A stretch of DNA of 64,000 bases from Saccharothrix syringae (GTDB taxonomy: Bacteria; Actinomycetota; Actinomycetes; Mycobacteriales; Pseudonocardiaceae), in contig NZ_CP034550.1 in assembly GCF_009498035.1 (NCBI RefSeq), positions 6,510,001 through 6,574,000 on the forward strand. Reading direction: 5' to 3'. A program made the position numbers and the translations under genes. The notes beneath the pieces are model-generated. The model saw nothing but the letters and a program-made list of their open reading frames with translations, was not told where the DNA came from and did not search any database. This document shows positions 27,691-36,538 of the stretch, one piece after another. Positions within the stretch are counted from its first letter, which is position 1. Each line of letters opens with the position of its first letter.

Positions 27691-27712
27691 TGACCGGGGC
27701 GGACCCGCCCGC

Positions 27713-28894
27713 TCAGAGGAACTGCGTGTTCGGCTCCAACCCGCAGGCCACTCGACCGAACAGCTCGAAGTTCGTGTTCGGCTGCATGATCGAGTGCAGG
27801 CTGGAGGTCTGGATGTCCCGGGCGATGCGCTGGATCGGCACCGTCTGGTACACCGACGAACCACCGCTGGCGTTGGTGAGGATGTCCACGGCCTCCTTCG
27901 CCCGCAGGCACGTGGCGCCCATGTCCAGCCGCACGGTGACCCGCTCCCTCACCGACCACGGCGCGCCCGGCGCCTTGCCGTCGACCAGGGCCGCCGCGCG
28001 GTGCAGGTGGAAGCCGGCCTCGTCGACGCGCAGCGCGGCCTTGGCCACCTGCATGTGCGTCAGCGGCGCGTCGGCCTGGTGCGCGTAATCCGTGTAGGTG
28101 ATCTTGCGCGTGGGCAGCCGTTCCATGAACGCCTCGTCGGCGGCGCGGGCCAGGCCGTACGGCGTCGCGGCGACCACCGCGCACGCCCACGGCATGAACG
28201 GCACCTGCCACCGGGGCGACGCGGCGTTCAGCACCGACCGGTGCCTGCCCTCGGTGAACAGCGGGACCATCGGCAGGATGCGCGCCTCCGGCACGAACAC
28301 GTCCTTCGCCACCGTCGACACGCTGCCCGTGCCGCGCATCCCGGAGGAGTACCAGTCGTCGACGATCTCCAGGTCCCCCATCGGCACCAGCACCAGGATC
28401 GGCTGCGGCTCCCCGCCCTCGGCGGCGAGGACGGCGGCGTGGGCGTTCCAGGTCGCCTGCCGGGCGCCGGTGTTGAACACCCACCTGCCGTTGAGGACGA
28501 TGCCGCCGTCCACGGGCACGCCGACCGCGGTGGGGCCGAAGGTACCGCTGATCCGGACGTCGCCGGACCCGAACACCTCGTCCTGCACCTCGTCCGGGAA
28601 CAGCGAGGTCAGCCAGGTGCTGATGTTCCACACCGTGCTCACCCAGCCGGCCGCGCCGTCGCCCTTGGCGATCTCCGAGAGCACGTCGACCAGGGTGGTC
28701 GTGTCGACCTCGTAGCCGCCGTACCGGGTCGGGAGGGTCAGCCGCAGCAGGCCGGCCTCGGTGAGGGCCGCGATGGTGTCGTCGTGCAGGATGCGGTTCT
28801 CCTCCTGCCAGATCGCGTTCTTGGCGAACACGGGCGCCAGGTCCGCCGCCCGGCCGATCAGTTCCTCCCGCGAAGGTGCGGCACTGGTGTTCAT
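27713..28894 (-). CDS. Acyl-CoA-dehydrogenase-fold flavin monooxygenase, copy 1
   Basis: The 393-aa protein starts at ATG (complement 28892-28894). It has the layout of group D flavin monooxygenases: an N-terminal helical domain (EELIGRAADLAPVFAKNAIW, GLLRLTLPTRYGGYEVDTTT), a beta domain (VPVDGGIVLNGRWVFNTGAR, DDWYSSGMRGTGS), and a C-terminal helical domain ending CGLEPNT. Family members such as HsaA take reduced FMN or FAD from a separate reductase and hydroxylate aromatic or acyl substrates. It is closely similar to the proteins at 33351 and 34562. Two flavin reductases in the cluster could supply the flavin. It is the leftmost cluster gene. Confidence 0.85.
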   Translation of the reverse strand: MNTSAAPSREELIGRAADLAPVFAKNAIWQEENRILHDDTIAALTEAGLLRLTLPTRYGGYEVDTTTLVDVLSEIAKGDGAAGWVSTVWNISTWLTSLFPDEVQDEVFGSGDVRISGTFGPTAVGVPVDGGIVLNGRWVFNTGARQATWNAHAAVLAAEGGEPQPILVLVPMGDLEIVDDWYSSGMRGTGSVSTVAKDVFVPEARILPMVPLFTEGRHRSVLNAASPRWQVPFMPWACAVVAATPYGLARAADEAFMERLPTRKITYTDYAHQADAPLTHMQVAKAALRVDEAGFHLHRAAALVDGKAPGAPWSVRERVTVRLDMGATCLRAKEAVDILTNASGGSSVYQTVPIQRIARDIQTSSLHSIMQPNTNFELFGRVACGLEPNTQFL

Positions 28895-29090
28895 GAGCGC
28901 TCCGTAAGGTGTCCGCCCGGCCTGGGCCGGGACACGGGGTTGTGTGGCGGTCGACCGGGTGGTCGCGAACGGGCGGTCCGGCTCTCGCGGTCGCCCTGGA
29001 CCGATCCTGGCACCGACGGGTCGCGCGGCGCTTGTCCCAACGTGCCCTGTGCCGGGCACCGTCCACAGTGGTCCCCGCGGGCACGCCGAA

Positions 29091-29124
29091 GTCCCGGCAC
29101 GGCCGGGGGACGCCGTGCCGGGAC
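29091..29124 (-). terminator. Hairpin terminator after the Gfo/Idh gene
   Basis: A perfect 13-bp inverted repeat (29091-29103 with 29112-29124, 8-base loop) lies 13 bp past the leftward oxidoreductase stop, separating it from the monooxygenase gene at 27713. Confidence 0.7.
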
Positions 29125-29137
29125 GGTCAGCGCGGCG

Positions 29138-30295
29138 TCAGGCTTCCACCTTGGTCCAGGTCGACTCCCGGCCGGCCGACCGCTCGACCGCGTCGAGCAC
29201 CAGCTGGACCTGGAGCGCGTCGGCGAAGGACGGGGTCGGGTCCTCCCCCGCGGCCACGGCGGCGATGAAGTCGCGCAGCTCGTGGGTGAAGCTGTGCTCG
29301 TAGCCCAGGGCGCAGCCCGACGGCCACCACGCGGACATGTACGCGTGGTCCGGCTCGGTGGCCAGGATGCGGCGGAAGCCGCCCTCGGACCGGGGCGCGG
29401 CGGCGTCGTGGAACTCCAGCTCGTTCAGGCGCTCCAGGTCGAACGCGACCGAGCCGAGCGAGCCGTTGACCTCGACCCGCAGGGCGTTCTTGCGGCCGGT
29501 GGCGAAGCGGGTCGCCTCGTAGGTGGCGACCGCGCCGCCGTCCAGCCGGGCGGTGAACAGGACGGCGTCGTCCACGGTGACCGGCCCGAACTCCGGGTTG
29601 TCCGGGGTGCTGGTCAGCAGCGGGCGCTCCTTGACGAACGTCTCGGTCAGGGCGCTCACGCCGGTGATCCGCTGCCCGGTCACGTACTGGGTCAGGTCGA
29701 CGATGTGCGCGCCGATGTCGCCCAGCGCGCCGGAGCCGGCCCGGTCCTTCTCCAGCCGCCACAGCAGCGGGATGCCGGGGTCGGCGACCCAGTCCTGGAG
29801 GTAGACCGCGCGCACGTGCCGGATCGTGCCGAGCCGGCCGTCGGCGACGAGCTGCCGCATCAGGGCGACGGCCGGGAACCGGCGGTAGTTGTAGCCGCAG
29901 GCCGAGCGGACGCCGGACGCGGCGGCGCGGGCCGCCGCGTCGGCCATGGCGCGGGCCTCGTCGGCGGTGTTGGCGAGCGGCTTCTCGCACAGCACGTGCT
30001 TGCCCGCGGCGAGCGCGGCGGTGGAGATCTCGGCGTGCAGGTCGCCGGGCGTGCAGACGTCGATCACGTCGATGTCGTCGCGGGCCACGAGCTCGCGCCA
30101 GTCGGTCAGGTGCTCCTCCCAGCCCAGCCGGTCGGCGGCCGCGGCGACGTTGCCCTCGTCGCGACCGCAGATCGCGACGGTGCGGGCGCGCAGCGGGAGG
30201 TCGAACACCTTGTTGACCGTCCGCCACGCCAGCGAGTGCGCGGTGCCCATGAACGCGTAGCCGACGAGGCCGACCCGCAGCTCTGCTCTGTCCAC
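29138..30295 (-). CDS. Gfo/Idh/MocA-family NAD(P)-dependent oxidoreductase
   Basis: The 385-aa protein starts at GTG (complement 30293-30295). The dinucleotide motif GLVGYAFMGTAHSLAWR is at residues ~9-25, and the family's active-site Lys is in CEKPLANTADEARAM (EKP motif). The C-terminal sheet domain follows from ~130 (YNYRRFPAVALMRQLVADGR, DIGAHIVDLTQY). Members oxidise or reduce sugars, inositols and related polyols. In this cluster it could act on a sugar or cyclitol unit, though no glycosyltransferase is seen in the window. It may also be a cluster-edge gene. Confidence 0.88.
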   Translation of the reverse strand: MDRAELRVGLVGYAFMGTAHSLAWRTVNKVFDLPLRARTVAICGRDEGNVAAAADRLGWEEHLTDWRELVARDDIDVIDVCTPGDLHAEISTAALAAGKHVLCEKPLANTADEARAMADAAARAAASGVRSACGYNYRRFPAVALMRQLVADGRLGTIRHVRAVYLQDWVADPGIPLLWRLEKDRAGSGALGDIGAHIVDLTQYVTGQRITGVSALTETFVKERPLLTSTPDNPEFGPVTVDDAVLFTARLDGGAVATYEATRFATGRKNALRVEVNGSLGSVAFDLERLNELEFHDAAAPRSEGGFRRILATEPDHAYMSAWWPSGCALGYEHSFTHELRDFIAAVAAGEDPTPSFADALQVQLVLDAVERSAGRESTWTKVEA

Positions 30296-30316
30296 AACAG
30301 ACCCTTTCCCGTGGGA

Positions 30317-30341
30317 GCCCGGGCGGTCGGTCCGCCCGGGC
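30317..30341 (-). terminator. Hairpin terminator after the MFS gene
   Basis: A perfect 10-bp inverted repeat (GCCCGGGCGG at 30317-30326, partner at 30332-30341, 5-base loop) lies about 70 bp after the leftward exporter gene and 22 bp before the Gfo/Idh start. Confidence 0.6.
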
Positions 30342-30409
30342 CCTCGTTGGCAGTGGAATTCGGGGCGTTGGTGGACGACCTCGGCGCCGCGCGACCCGCG
30401 GGGGTCGGG

Positions 30410-31633
30410 CTACGCGGCCGGTGCCGGTTCCGCCGCCCCGTCGGCCGCCGGTCGCCTGAGGAAGCCGGTGGCCCAGGCGATCGGGATCGTGATGACGCCG
30501 ACGACGATGCCCGCGACCACGGCGCTGGAGACGCCGGAGCCGCCCGCGGCGCCGATGGCCGCGCCGCCGATGACCGAGCCCAGCGCGATGCCCGCGTTGG
30601 CGGCCGAGGCGGGCAGCGACGAGGCCAGCCGGCTGCCCGGGCCCGCCAGCTCCAGCACGCGGTACTGGAACGCGGGCACCGCGCCGAGCGCGAACATGCC
30701 CCAGACCAGCAGCGCGAGGATCACCACGGCGGCGATCGAGCCGCCGACCAGCAGCACCACCATCGAGGCGGTCGCGCCGACGCACCCGACGAGCATGGCG
30801 CGCGGCGCGCCGCCGCTGTCGGCGAACCGGCCGCCGCCGAACGAGCCCACCGCGGTGGACACGCCGTAGGCCAGCAGGAACACGCTGAGCAGCGCCCCGG
30901 TGACGCCGGTGACCCCCTCCAGGAACGGCACGATGTAGGTCAGCGCCGAGTACAGCGAGGCGAACATCAGCAGGCCCAGGCCCAGCACGGCCAGCACGCG
31001 CGGGGCGAAGGCGTGCCGGGCCTGGTCGCCCGCGCCGGCCTCGCCGGTGGCGGGCAGCGAGGGCACGGTCGCCGCGACCACCGCGCACACGAGCGCGCAG
31101 AGCACGACGATCGCGACGAACGAGTCGCGCCAGCTCAGCGCCTGGCCGACCAGGGTGCCCAGCGGCACGCCCGCCGCGGCGGACACGGCGAACCCGGAGA
31201 ACACCACCGAGATCGCCCGGCCCGCGCGGTCGGGCGGCACGACCGCCATGGCCACCAGGAAGGCGACCGCGACGAACAGGCCGTGCAGCGAGCCGGTGAC
31301 CGCCCGCACCACGACGAAGGGCACGAAGCTGCCGGTCAGCACCGGGACCAGGTTGCCCAGGGCGAACAGCAGGGCCGAGCCGAGCAGGATGAGCCGCTTG
31401 TCGAACCTGATGGTGAGCGCGGTCAGCAGCGGGCCGCCGATGGCCACGCCCAGCGCGTAGGCGGTGACCAGCGTGCCGGCGGTCGGGATGGAGACGTCCA
31501 GGTCGTCGGCGATGAGGTTGAGCACGCCGACCATGAGCAGTTCGGCCGAACCCAGCACGAACGAACCCACGAACAGCGTCGCCAGGACGACGTTCGCCCT
31601 GCCGCGGCTCAACACCGTCTGCCCGTCACTCAT
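30410..31633 (-). CDS. MFS drug:proton antiporter-type exporter
   Basis: The 407-aa protein starts at ATG (complement 31631-31633). It has twelve predicted membrane helices and DHA1-type signatures: LFVGSFVLGSAELLMVGVLN, LTIRFDKRLILLGSALLFAL in loop 2-3, and VPPDRAGRAISVVFSGFAVS. These are close to AraJ/chloramphenicol-exporter-like proteins. It is divergent from an HxlR regulator, the usual arrangement for an inducible exporter. It is a good candidate for self-protection or product export, but a general drug pump is equally possible from sequence alone. Confidence 0.88.
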   Translation of the reverse strand: MSDGQTVLSRGRANVVLATLFVGSFVLGSAELLMVGVLNLIADDLDVSIPTAGTLVTAYALGVAIGGPLLTALTIRFDKRLILLGSALLFALGNLVPVLTGSFVPFVVVRAVTGSLHGLFVAVAFLVAMAVVPPDRAGRAISVVFSGFAVSAAAGVPLGTLVGQALSWRDSFVAIVVLCALVCAVVAATVPSLPATGEAGAGDQARHAFAPRVLAVLGLGLLMFASLYSALTYIVPFLEGVTGVTGALLSVFLLAYGVSTAVGSFGGGRFADSGGAPRAMLVGCVGATASMVVLLVGGSIAAVVILALLVWGMFALGAVPAFQYRVLELAGPGSRLASSLPASAANAGIALGSVIGGAAIGAAGGSGVSSAVVAGIVVGVITIPIAWATGFLRRPAADGAAEPAPAA

Positions 31634-31714
31634 GTGCACCTTCCTTGACTGCCGTCGAGTCTGGGAGGAACCCGCAGCGGGAGCATCTCCCAAAGTGCTC
31701 AGCGGAGTTCCGGA

Positions 31715-31741
31715 CAACCGCTTGCATTCAGCAACCGCTTG
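31715..31741 (+). promoter_or_regulatory. Direct-repeat operator between MFS and HxlR genes
   Basis: CAACCGCTTG occurs at 31715-31724 and 31732-31741, a 17-bp period, in the 153-bp divergent gap. The repeat flanks TTGCATTC (31722-31729), which also lies in the HxlR control region near 25.8 kb. This is a plausible binding site for the HxlR protein encoded at 31787. Confidence 0.55.
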
Positions 31742-31786
31742 TACCGTAGCAGGGTGGTGGTAAACTGCAACCAGCTGGAGGTGGTC

Positions 31787-32236
31787 ATGATCGACGAACC
31801 ACGATCGGGCTGCCCCGTCAACGCCGCGGTCGAGGTCCTGGGCGACCGGTGGACGCTCATCGTGCTGCGCGACATCATGTTCGCGGACCGCCGCCACTTC
31901 CGGGCGCTGCAACGGGAGTCCGAAGAGGGCATCGCGTCCAACATCCTCGCGAGCCGCCTGCGCAACCTCGTCGCCGCGGGCCTGCTCACCCACGACGACC
32001 CCGGCGCGGGCAGGCGCGCGACCTACAGCCTCACCGAGGCGTCCATCGCGCTGGTGCCCGTGCTGGCCGAGCTGGGCTGGTGGGGGCTGCAGCACCGCCC
32101 CACGACCCCGGAGCTGCGCGTGCGGGCCGAGCGGCTGCACGAGGGCGGACCCCCGATGTGGCAGGCCGTCATGGAGGACCTGCGGGAACGCCACCTCGAC
32201 CGGCCGGCGGGGAAGGCGACCGCCGACAGCGCCTGA
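31787..32236 (+). CDS. HxlR-family regulator of the exporter
   Basis: The 149-aa protein starts at ATG 31787, with GGAGG 6-10 bases upstream. The winged helix shows SGCPVNAAVEVLGDRWTLIV, LRDIMFADRRHFRAL and IASNILASRLRNLVAAGLLT, and keeps the HxlR Cys in SGCP. It closely resembles the HxlR protein at 25243, so the two may be paralogues. It is divergent from the MFS gene, which it probably represses until the right compound appears. The short C-terminal tail is Arg/Asp-rich. Confidence 0.9.
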   Translation: MIDEPRSGCPVNAAVEVLGDRWTLIVLRDIMFADRRHFRALQRESEEGIASNILASRLRNLVAAGLLTHDDPGAGRRATYSLTEASIALVPVLAELGWWGLQHRPTTPELRVRAERLHEGGPPMWQAVMEDLRERHLDRPAGKATADSA

Positions 32237-32376
32237 GCCCGACCACGCCCGGGCCCGCGCGACCGCTCCCGCTCTGGACGCACCCACCGCCGGGCCCACC
32301 CCTCACCACCGGCCCCGGGCGACGCGGGAAGACGGCGCGCCGCCCGCACGACGCGCCGCCGGTGCGGCCGGTCCCC

Positions 32377-33258
32377 TCAGCCGAGGTCCCGGTAGGACCC
32401 GCGCACGACGTCCTCCAGCACCCCCACCTCCCGGGTCCGCCAGCCGAACGCCTCCTCGGCGCGGGTCGGGTCGAGCGTGATGTTGCGCCCCAGCACCCCC
32501 GCCAGCGGCCCGAACGCCCGCGCCGCCGCGTCCGCCCCCAGCGGCCCGCGGTCCGCGCCCGTCAGCTCGGCGATCGCCTCTGCCAGGTCCCGCACCCGCG
32601 GCAGCGCCCGCGAGGCCGCGTTGAACACGCCGCCGACCGGCCGCTCCAGCGCCGCCACGTACAGCCGGGCCAGGTCGTCGACGTGTACCGGCGACCACAG
32701 GTTCTCCCCCGGCTCCACGTACGGCGCGACACCGAGCCGCCGGGACACCGCGATCATCGCCGACACCAGCGCCGACCCGCCCCGACCGTGCACGAGCCCG
32801 CCGCGCAGCACCGTCGCGGTCACGTCACCGGCGGCCAGCACCTGCCGCTCCCCGTGCAGCTTGAACACCTGGGGCGAGCCCTCGTCCACGGCGTCGTCCT
32901 CGGCGGGCGGCCCGGCCACCGCATCGGGGTAGACCAGCGCGGTGCTCGCGTAGACGAACCCGCGCCCGCCGTCCAGCGCGCCCAGGAGCGCGCCGAGCGC
33001 GGGCTCCTCGACCGCGCGCATCGCCGGTTCGGCGTAGTCGACCGCGGCGTGCACCACGGCGTCGGCCCCGGCCGCCGCACCGCGCAGCACGTCCAGGTCG
33101 GCCAGCCCGCCGCGCACGACCTCCGCGCCCAGCGCGCCGACCCGCTCCGCCGCCCCCGCCGACCGGGCGAGCGCGGCGACGTGGTGGCCGGCCGCGAGCA
33201 GGTGCTCGGCGACCACGCCGCCGATGTAGCCGCTCGCCCCGGTGATGAAGACCTTCAT
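32377..33258 (-). CDS. NAD-dependent epimerase/dehydratase-like (extended SDR)
   Basis: The 293-aa protein starts at ATG (complement 33256-33258) with AAGGGG upstream. It begins MKVFITGASGYIGGVVAEHL, the TGxxGxxG motif of extended SDRs. The Ser/Tyr region is FVYASTALVYPDA, but the usual YxxxK is changed: the position reads VFKLHGERQ, so the catalytic Tyr is doubtful. The C-terminal part (HVDDLARLYVAALERP) is family-typical. It may act on a ketone or sugar in the pathway, or be a binding protein. A strong terminator separates it from the monooxygenases upstream. Confidence 0.82.
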   Translation of the reverse strand: MKVFITGASGYIGGVVAEHLLAAGHHVAALARSAGAAERVGALGAEVVRGGLADLDVLRGAAAGADAVVHAAVDYAEPAMRAVEEPALGALLGALDGGRGFVYASTALVYPDAVAGPPAEDDAVDEGSPQVFKLHGERQVLAAGDVTATVLRGGLVHGRGGSALVSAMIAVSRRLGVAPYVEPGENLWSPVHVDDLARLYVAALERPVGGVFNAASRALPRVRDLAEAIAELTGADRGPLGADAAARAFGPLAGVLGRNITLDPTRAEEAFGWRTREVGVLEDVVRGSYRDLG

Positions 33259-33301
33259 GCCGTGCTCCCCTTCGTCCTCCCGCGCCCGCCGAGCGGACGC
33301 G

Positions 33302-33345
33302 CGCGGGAGGGGTGCCCGGGTCGGGACCCGGGCACCCCTCCCGCG
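33302..33345 (-). terminator. Strong hairpin terminator after monooxygenase copy 2
   Basis: A 21-bp inverted repeat (33302-33322 with 33325-33345, 2-base loop) lies 5 bp past the stop of the leftward monooxygenase gene and ahead of the epimerase-like gene. Confidence 0.75.
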
Positions 33346-33350
33346 GTCGG

Positions 33351-34538
33351 CTAGATGTAGACGGTGTTGGGCTCCAGGCCGCACAGGACGCGGCCGTAGG
33401 TCTCGGTGTTGGTGTCCGGGTTGATCAGGGCGTGCAGGTTCACCGCGTTCATGTCGTTGACGATCCGGGGCAGCGGGCTCTTCCGGTCGAAGATGGCGCT
33501 GCCGCCGCTGGCCGAGAACAGGATGTCCACGGCCTCCTTGGCGAGCTTGGCCGCCTGGCCCCAGTCGACGCGGACCTGGGTCCGCTCCTCCAGCTTCCAG
33601 GGCTCGCCGTTGAGGCACTTCTCGTCCACCACGGCGGCGCACCGCTCGGCGTGGAACCGGGCCGCGTCGATCTTCAGCTTGGCCGTGCCGACCTGCACGT
33701 GCGTGATCGGCGCCTCGCCCTGCTTCTCGTAGAAGGTGTAGGTGATCTTGCGGTCGGGCAGGCGCTCCAGGAAGACCTCCAGCGCCGCCTCGGCCAGGCC
33801 GATCGGGGTGCCCGCGCCGGACGCCGCGGCCACCAGCGAGGTCGGCGTGCGGTACATCGGCGAGTCGGCGTTCGCCCGCGACAGCGACTGCGGGACCATG
33901 GCCGCGGCCATCGGGATGACCCGGTGCTGCGGCACGAACACGTCCTTGGCCAGCGTGGTGATGCTGCCGGTGGCCTTCAGGCCGGAGGTGTGCCAGTCGT
34001 CGACCAGCTCCAGGTCCGACATCGGCACCAGGGCCATGATCGGCTCGGGCTCGGCGTCCGGGCGGATCAGGATCGCCGCCACCTCCTGCCAGTGCGCGTG
34101 CAGCGCGCCGCTGGCGAACTTCGACGGGCCGTTGAGCACGATGCCGCCGTCCACCGGGGCGGCCATGACGCTCGGGGTGCTGGACCCGCACACCCGGACG
34201 TCCTCGGTGGCGAACACCTCGTCCTGGGCCTCGTCCGGGAACATGCCGGTGATGTAGGTCGGGGTCCAGTACACGCCGATCGTCCAGGACAGCGACCCGT
34301 CCGCGCGGGCGAGCTGGGCGCCGATGTCGACCAGGGTCCTGGTGTCGATCTCGTACCCGCCGTACCGCTTGGGGCGGCGCAGCTTGAACAGGCCGGCCTC
34401 GGCGAGCAGGTCGATCGCCTCGGGGTGCAGGCGCCGGTTCTCCTCCATCCAGGCCGCCTTCTCGCGGAGGACCGGCACGAGCTCGGCCACGCGGTTCACC
34501 AGTTGCTCTCGCGTAGAACTTTCCACGGTCGGCACCAT
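33351..34538 (-). CDS. Acyl-CoA-dehydrogenase-fold flavin monooxygenase, copy 2
   Basis: The 395-aa protein starts at ATG (complement 34536-34538), 23 bp after the stop of copy 3, so the two are probably co-transcribed. Landmarks match copies 1 and 3: GLFKLRRPKRYGGYEIDTRT, VDGGIVLNGPSKFASG, DDWHTSGLKATGSITTLAKD, KITYTFYEKQGEAPITHVQV and the ending CGLEPNTVYI. It differs from the others in the substrate-facing segment after DDWHTSGLKATGS, where the motif MAAAMVPQSLSRANADSPM replaces an EGRHRS-like block. This suggests a distinct substrate. It needs reduced flavin from a partner reductase. Confidence 0.85.
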   Translation of the reverse strand: MVPTVESSTREQLVNRVAELVPVLREKAAWMEENRRLHPEAIDLLAEAGLFKLRRPKRYGGYEIDTRTLVDIGAQLARADGSLSWTIGVYWTPTYITGMFPDEAQDEVFATEDVRVCGSSTPSVMAAPVDGGIVLNGPSKFASGALHAHWQEVAAILIRPDAEPEPIMALVPMSDLELVDDWHTSGLKATGSITTLAKDVFVPQHRVIPMAAAMVPQSLSRANADSPMYRTPTSLVAAASGAGTPIGLAEAALEVFLERLPDRKITYTFYEKQGEAPITHVQVGTAKLKIDAARFHAERCAAVVDEKCLNGEPWKLEERTQVRVDWGQAAKLAKEAVDILFSASGGSAIFDRKSPLPRIVNDMNAVNLHALINPDTNTETYGRVLCGLEPNTVYI

Positions 34539-34561
34539 CGCTTTCTTCGCTCCTTGAGGGC

Positions 34562-35749
34562 CTAGATGAGGTCGGTGTTGGGCTCCAGGCCGCAGCGGAC
34601 GCGGCCGTAGAGCTCCAGGTTCGTGTTCGGGTGCAGGACACCGTGCAGGTTGATGGCGAGGACGTCCCGCTCGATCCGCTGGATCGGCACGTGCGAGTAG
34701 ATCGAGGACCCGCCGCTGGCGGTCTTGAGCACGTCCACGGCCTCCTTGGCCAGCTGGGTGGCCGCCCCCATGTCCATCCGCGACACCGCCCTCTCCTCCG
34801 TGCTCCACCCCTCGCCGGCCAGCGTCTTGGCGTCCACGCGCTCGGCCACGCGGTGCACGTGGAACGCGGACTCGTCGATCTTCATCGCCGCCTCCGCCAC
34901 CTGGAGGTGGGTCAGGGGCGCCTCCTCCTGGCGCTCGTAGCGCGTGAAGGTGATCTTGCGACCGGGCAGGCGCTCGAAGAACAGGTCCCACGCCGCCCGC
35001 GCCACGCCCAGCGCCGGCGCGCTGCCCACCGCGGAGGCGGCCGGCGAGAACGGCGCCCGCCAGACCGGCGAACCCGCGTTGAGCCGCGACCGGTGCTCGC
35101 CCGCGGTCAGCAGCGGGACCATCCGGATCACCCGCCGGTCGGGGACGAACAGGTCCTCGGCCAGCGTGGTGACGCTGCCCGTGGCCCGCAGACCGGCGGT
35201 GTGCCAGTCGTCGACGACGGTCAGCTCCGAGGCGCGGACCAGGACGGTGATCGGCTCCCGCGCGCCGTCCTCGTGCGCCAGCACGGCGGAGTGGGCGAAC
35301 CAGCCGCCGTGCAGGATGCCCGAGCAGAACGCCCACTTGCCGTTGAGCACCACGCCGCCCCGGGCGGGCACCGCGACGCCGGTGGGGCTGACGCTCAGGC
35401 CGATGCCCACCCCGCCCATGTCGGGGTAGATGTCGTCCTGGGCCTCGTCCGGGAGCAGCCCGGCCAGCCAGCAGCCGTTCATCCAGGCGTTGAACACCCA
35501 GCCGAGGGAGCCGTCACCGCGGGACAGCTCGGCGATGACGTCGACCACGGTGGCCATGTCCGACTCGTAGCCGCCGTAGCGCACCGGCACCCGCAGCTTC
35601 AGCAGGCCGGCACCGTCGACCGCCTCCAGCACCTCCGGGTGCAGGAGGCGGTTCTCCTCCATCCACGCGGCGTGCCCGCGGACCAGGTCCACCAGCTCCG
35701 TCGCCCGGCGGACGATGTCCTGCCGCGCCGGCGACTCGGTGATCGTCAT
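34562..35749 (-). CDS. Acyl-CoA-dehydrogenase-fold flavin monooxygenase, copy 3
   Basis: The 395-aa protein starts at ATG (complement 35747-35749) with GGAGCGCAG upstream. It shares GLLKLRVPVRYGGYESDMAT, ARGGVVLNGKWAFCSGILHG, DDWHTAGLRATGSVTTLAED and the tail CGLEPNTDLI with its two paralogues. It leads a two-gene unit with copy 2. The order suggests successive oxidations by related enzymes, as seen for paired monooxygenases in other pathways. Halogenation or N-oxidation cannot be ruled out, since this fold also includes nitroso-forming sugar enzymes. Confidence 0.85.
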   Translation of the reverse strand: MTITESPARQDIVRRATELVDLVRGHAAWMEENRLLHPEVLEAVDGAGLLKLRVPVRYGGYESDMATVVDVIAELSRGDGSLGWVFNAWMNGCWLAGLLPDEAQDDIYPDMGGVGIGLSVSPTGVAVPARGGVVLNGKWAFCSGILHGGWFAHSAVLAHEDGAREPITVLVRASELTVVDDWHTAGLRATGSVTTLAEDLFVPDRRVIRMVPLLTAGEHRSRLNAGSPVWRAPFSPAASAVGSAPALGVARAAWDLFFERLPGRKITFTRYERQEEAPLTHLQVAEAAMKIDESAFHVHRVAERVDAKTLAGEGWSTEERAVSRMDMGAATQLAKEAVDVLKTASGGSSIYSHVPIQRIERDVLAINLHGVLHPNTNLELYGRVRCGLEPNTDLI

Positions 35750-35909
35750 CTGCGCTCCTCGGTACGGTGAACTGCACACGTCTCCCGCTCGTCCCGGCGG
35801 TCCGCGCCGGGGTTGGCCACCCGTCGCACCCACAACCCTGACGTGAGCCGGCGTCGGGCACATCTCCCAGGTTGCCTACCGGCCCGGCGGCGGTGGACCC
35901 GGCAGCGGG

Positions 35910-35944
35910 CAAGAAAAAGCCCACCGTCCCATGAGGACGGTGGG
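35910..35944 (-). terminator. Intrinsic terminator with U-tract
   Basis: CCCACCGTCC (35920-35929) pairs with 35935-35944 over a 5-base loop. On the leftward transcript it is followed by a run read as UUUUUC, giving a classic rho-independent terminator 15 bp after the CMD-fold gene that ends at 35960. Confidence 0.9.
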
Positions 35945-35959
35945 TCGAGGAGGGCCGCG

Positions 35960-36505
35960 TTACGACCAGAGGTAACCGTTCGCGACGACGTTGCGCGCGA
36001 CGCCCTCGTAGGCGGAGGGGTCGTCCGGCCGGATCGTGCCCAGGCCGTCGACGTACCGGTTGTACATGCAGAACGCCGCCGCGATGAGCACGGTGTCGTG
36101 GATCTCCAGGTCGGTCGCGCCCGCCGCCCTCGCGGCCTCGACCAGCCCGGCGGTCACCTCGCGGCCGGACCGCCGCACGGCGTCCGCGATGCCCAGCAGC
36201 GCCCGCAGCTTGCCGCCGATCGGCGCGGTGGCGGGGTCGGCCCGCACGAGCCCGACCAGGTCCGCTCCCCCGTCCAGCTGGGCGGCGGCGAACGCCGAGT
36301 GCGAGTCGCGGCAGAACGAGCACTCGTTGAGGCCGGACACGCGCGCGGCGATCAGCTCGCGCTCGCCCCGCGACAGCGAACTCGGCCCGCGCAGCAGGAC
36401 CTCGGCCAGCTCGTTGAGCGGCTTGGCGGTCTCCGGCCGGTAGTGCAGCAGGCCCGCGATGCCCGGGTACTCCTCCTCGTCCACGCCCAGGTCGATGTGT
36501 GCCAC
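35960..36505 (-). CDS. AhpD/CMD-fold protein 1
   Basis: The 181-aa protein probably starts at GTG (complement 36503-36505), since GGGGAGG is ~10 bases ahead; the GTG at 36514 is too close to that site. The central motif is complete: Glu, then C62-S-F-C65-R-D-S-H69 in LNECSFCRDSH, which in AhpD-type proteins is a peroxide-reducing relay. The rest is all helical (LSRGERELIAARVSGLN, IAAAFCMYNRYVDGLG). It leads with two membrane-protein genes in one direction and ends in an intrinsic terminator. Two more CMD-fold proteins occur in the cluster. Confidence 0.88.
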   Translation of the reverse strand: MAHIDLGVDEEEYPGIAGLLHYRPETAKPLNELAEVLLRGPSSLSRGERELIAARVSGLNECSFCRDSHSAFAAAQLDGGADLVGLVRADPATAPIGGKLRALLGIADAVRRSGREVTAGLVEAARAAGATDLEIHDTVLIAAAFCMYNRYVDGLGTIRPDDPSAYEGVARNVVANGYLWS

Positions 36506-36538
36506 GGCGGTCACACCTCCCCGGGTCGGGCGCCGCCG

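Noticed and set aside
27794..31648. Long rightward open frame of about 1280 codons
   Set aside because: It runs antisense to the monooxygenase, Gfo/Idh and MFS genes, all of which have clear motifs. Composition is typical of a shadow frame.
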